This document shows, in pieces, positions 4,963 to 6,777 of a stretch of DNA of 6,777 nucleotides. Below the pieces are notes generated by a model. The model did no database searches. It was not told the origin of the DNA and saw only the letters and a list, made by a program, of their open reading frames with translations. This stretch comes from Methanobacteriota archaeon (GTDB lineage Archaea > Halobacteriota > Methanosarcinia > Methanosarcinales > Methanoperedenaceae), in assembly GCA_018900975.1 (NCBI GenBank), contig JAHIFK010000031.1:1-6777 (forward strand). Reading direction: 5' to 3'. Every line of letters starts with the position of its first letter. Position 1 is the first letter of the stretch. A program made the position numbers and the translations under genes.

Positions 4963-6057
4963 TTATTTTCTGGCAAACCTGGCTGTATCAAATCCTCTCT
5001 GGTCCAGATACTCCTTCGTTTTGCCAGTAATTACTGCCTGCGCTTTGCTGAGTTCTTCAACGTTAGTGCAACCGCATAAGAACATTGCTGCCTTTAGTTC
5101 TTCTATAACAAGTCTAAGCTTGTCTACTACATCTTTATTGCCTTTTAAAGCTGGCGCGACAAGCGGAAGCGCGACTCCGCACATGGAAGCGCCCAGGGCT
5201 AACGATTTTGCTACATCGATGCCTGAGCGGATGCCGCCAGTAGCGATGACCGGTACGGTGATCGAGGATTCCACTATGCTTACAGCAGTGGGTATTCCCC
5301 AGTTCCAGAATTGATTACCTAGATGGTATGACAGCATATCACCGCGCTTTTGCGCCCGGTATGTCTCAACTCCGGCCCAGCTTGTACCGCCAAGCCCGCC
5401 CACATCAATGGCTGCTGCGCCTGCATCGCATATCGCAACGGCCTGTGAATGAGAAATGCCCGCGCCCGTTTCTTTTACTATCACGGGTACGGAAAGTTCG
5501 CTGCATATTTTCTTTATCGCAGCAATACAGCCCTTCGCGTCAATATTACCCTCAGGCTGTATGGCTTCCTGAAGAAAATTAAGATGTATCGCCATGGCGT
5601 CAGCGCCGATCATTTCAACCGCGCGCTCAATACCTTCGATACCGAATTCGTTAAGCTGCGCTGCGCCCACATTCCCGTAAATGAATGCGTTGGGCGCCCT
5701 GTCCCTTACTATCCTGAAAGAATCTTCAAGACCAGGGTCTTCGATCGCTGCCCTCTGGCTGCCTACGCCTATGCCCACCCTGAGTTCCTCTGCCGCACCT
5801 GCAAGAACGGCATTTACTGCCTTCGTGTCAGGATGGCCCCCTGTCATCGAGGCGATAAGGAGCGGAGCCCGCAGTTTCCTGCCCAGGAACTCTGTCTCAA
5901 GATCCAGTGCTTTCTTATCTATCTCAGGAAGACAGTTATGCACCAGATAGATATCGTCAAAACCGCTGGCTCTCAACCCCTGATTGGTCTTATGAGCTTC
6001 AACGTCTTTTTCAACGCATAATAACAGATGTTCTATCTTCCTGTCGGATGTGGTCAT
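4963..6057 (-). CDS. fni: Type 2 isopentenyl-diphosphate delta-isomerase (FMN-dependent)
   Basis: This cytoplasmic flavoenzyme interconverts IPP and DMAPP, using reduced FMN and Mg2+. The 364 residues fit the family. The N-terminal substrate motif RKIEH is at 6-10. FMN- and substrate-binding segments run in the expected TIM-barrel order: SMTGG (70-74), GSQR (99-102), HLNFLQE (158-164, with Q163 as the catalytic glutamine and E164 for Mg2+), KETGAG (195-200), GGLGGTSW (220-227) and GGIRSG (274-279). It is unrelated in fold to the bacterial and eukaryotic type 1 isomerase. The ATG at 6057 is supported by RKxxH falling just after it. AGGGG six bases upstream is a weak SD. A good TATA box centred 28 bases before the ATG suggests a leaderless start. 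It lies 34 bases after ipk and 67 bases before the preferred rnj start. Confidence 0.96.
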   Translation of the reverse strand: MTTSDRKIEHLLLCVEKDVEAHKTNQGLRASGFDDIYLVHNCLPEIDKKALDLETEFLGRKLRAPLLIASMTGGHPDTKAVNAVLAGAAEELRVGIGVGSQRAAIEDPGLEDSFRIVRDRAPNAFIYGNVGAAQLNEFGIEGIERAVEMIGADAMAIHLNFLQEAIQPEGNIDAKGCIAAIKKICSELSVPVIVKETGAGISHSQAVAICDAGAAAIDVGGLGGTSWAGVETYRAQKRGDMLSYHLGNQFWNWGIPTAVSIVESSITVPVIATGGIRSGIDVAKSLALGASMCGVALPLVAPALKGNKDVVDKLRLVIEELKAAMFLCGCTNVEELSKAQAVITGKTKEYLDQRGFDTARFARK

Positions 6058-6079
6058 TCAGTACCCCTAATTTTAACCG

Positions 6080-6090
6080 TTTATATATAA
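6080..6090 (-). promoter_or_regulatory. TATA box in the ipk-fni gap, promoter for fni
   Basis: The minus strand reads TTATATATAAA within the 34-base gap. Its centre is about 28 bases before the fni ATG, so transcription would start one to three bases ahead of the start codon, giving a leaderless or nearly leaderless message. The weak AGGGG just before fni would then not be transcribed from this promoter and would matter only in read-through messages from ipk. Confidence 0.5.
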
Positions 6091-6091
6091 G

Positions 6092-6777
6092 TCATTTGTC
6101 TGCTATTAATGTTCCCACGTCTTCACCGTATAAAAATTTCGAGACCGTGTTTTTTTTTGCCGCATTGAATACACGCGAACTGATCCCTTTCTTTGAAAGT
6201 TCCACCAGTTCTGACACCTTGCCGAGCATTCCGCCCGTAACATCAGGAGCTTTAGCCCCCATTATGTTCTTTTTCATATCCACAAAACTGTGAGGCGTTA
6301 TTTTCTTTATGACCTCTCCTTTTTCGTCAAGCACGCCGTCAACATTGCTCCCTGCGCCAATCCCGGATGCTGTGGTCACCGCTGCGAGGTATGGAACTAT
6401 CCTGTCGCCTGAGAGGACTGCCACACCAAGAACCCTGTCCATGACAACATCGCCGTGAAGTACAGGCACTATATCCCTTTCAAGCATCAGTTTGATCTGC
6501 GATGTCTGGAATTCAACAATATTACCGTTCTCAAGCAGGCAGGAACTTAATGGATGAACAGGAAGCGCATTCAGTCCTGCTTTATTTAAGGAGTCAACTA
6601 CCATCGAATTCAATGTTTTTACAGATGTGTGCGTAAGATAAGCCCCGTTCGCGTTGAATCCTTTGCTCATGTGCTCTCTCGCCTGGGGATGACCGAAGGA
6701 ACCAGCGCCATGAACAAGTATGAGCGGCATTTTAACCTCTTTTTTGAATGACGCAATCTCCAGTGATATCCTGTCAA
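6092..6777 (-). CDS. ipk: Isopentenyl phosphate kinase (5' end outside window)
   Basis: This amino-acid-kinase-family enzyme phosphorylates isopentenyl phosphate to IPP with ATP, the last kinase step of the archaeal modified mevalonate route. The frame stays open through the right edge: codons upstream of the internal ATG at 6730 read DRISLEIASFKKEVK, so the gene is cut by the window. About 228 codons of a usual 250-260 are present, and the N-terminal lysine/GGS nucleotide site is missing. Visible motifs are VHGAGSFGHP with the substrate-binding histidine, LHGDVVMD, LSGDRIVPYL, SNVDGVLD and APDVTGGMLGKVSE, ending GTLIADK. The VDGV motif is preceded by SN where relatives I recall have TD. An A9 run in coding sense (6150-6158) lies about 20 codons before the stop. 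It stands first in the visible cluster, directly before fni. Confidence 0.94.
   Translation of the reverse strand, partial: DRISLEIASFKKEVKMPLILVHGAGSFGHPQAREHMSKGFNANGAYLTHTSVKTLNSMVVDSLNKAGLNALPVHPLSSCLLENGNIVEFQTSQIKLMLERDIVPVLHGDVVMDRVLGVAVLSGDRIVPYLAAVTTASGIGAGSNVDGVLDEKGEVIKKITPHSFVDMKKNIMGAKAPDVTGGMLGKVSELVELSKKGISSRVFNAAKKNTVSKFLYGEDVGTLIADK

Noticed and set aside
5449..6021. 190-codon plus-strand frame antisense to fni
   Set aside because: It is a shadow of the isomerase reading frame in GC-richer coding DNA, with no independent support.

Overview
The window looks like euryarchaeal chromosome, most likely from the Methanosarcinales or a relative such as the ANME-2 groups. Three lines of evidence support this. 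The left edge holds the 5' end of an archaeal 16S rRNA gene on the minus strand. The protein genes form the archaeal late isoprenoid cluster, with an archaeal RNase J inside it. Promoters are TATA boxes of the TTTATATA type, and some genes have no Shine-Dalgarno (SD) sequence. The order level is a judgement from the first 16S bases and the gene order; I could not run a search.

Layout. Positions 1-58 are the 16S rRNA start (minus strand, running off the left edge). Positions about 59-580 are its long leader and promoter, packed with hairpins. Positions about 581-1275 are AT-rich and contain no large gene. They do hold two very short open frames, one on each strand, each preceded by a perfect GGAGG and converging with a 48 bp overlap. 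From 1276 to the right edge, five tightly spaced minus-strand genes read, in transcription order: ipk (cut by the window edge), fni, rnj, idsA and thrC.

How the genes work together. Isopentenyl phosphate kinase makes IPP, type 2 isomerase converts IPP to DMAPP, and the prenyl transferase joins them into geranylgeranyl diphosphate, the side-chain precursor of archaeal ether lipids. This is the end of the archaeal modified mevalonate pathway laid out in reaction order. RNase J, a 5'-3' RNA exonuclease, sits between isomerase and prenyl transferase, an arrangement I recall from other Euryarchaeota. Threonine synthase at the distal end is metabolically unrelated. Short gaps suggest co-transcription, but TATA-like sites before fni, rnj and thrC suggest internal promoters.

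The most unusual parts are the two convergent micro-genes between thrC and the rRNA promoter, a 10 bp inverted repeat that would mask the SD of one of them, a 16 bp direct repeat with an exact 22 bp period before rnj, and the strongly structured, multi-TATA rRNA leader. No CRISPR array, tRNA, insertion sequence or phage gene was seen.
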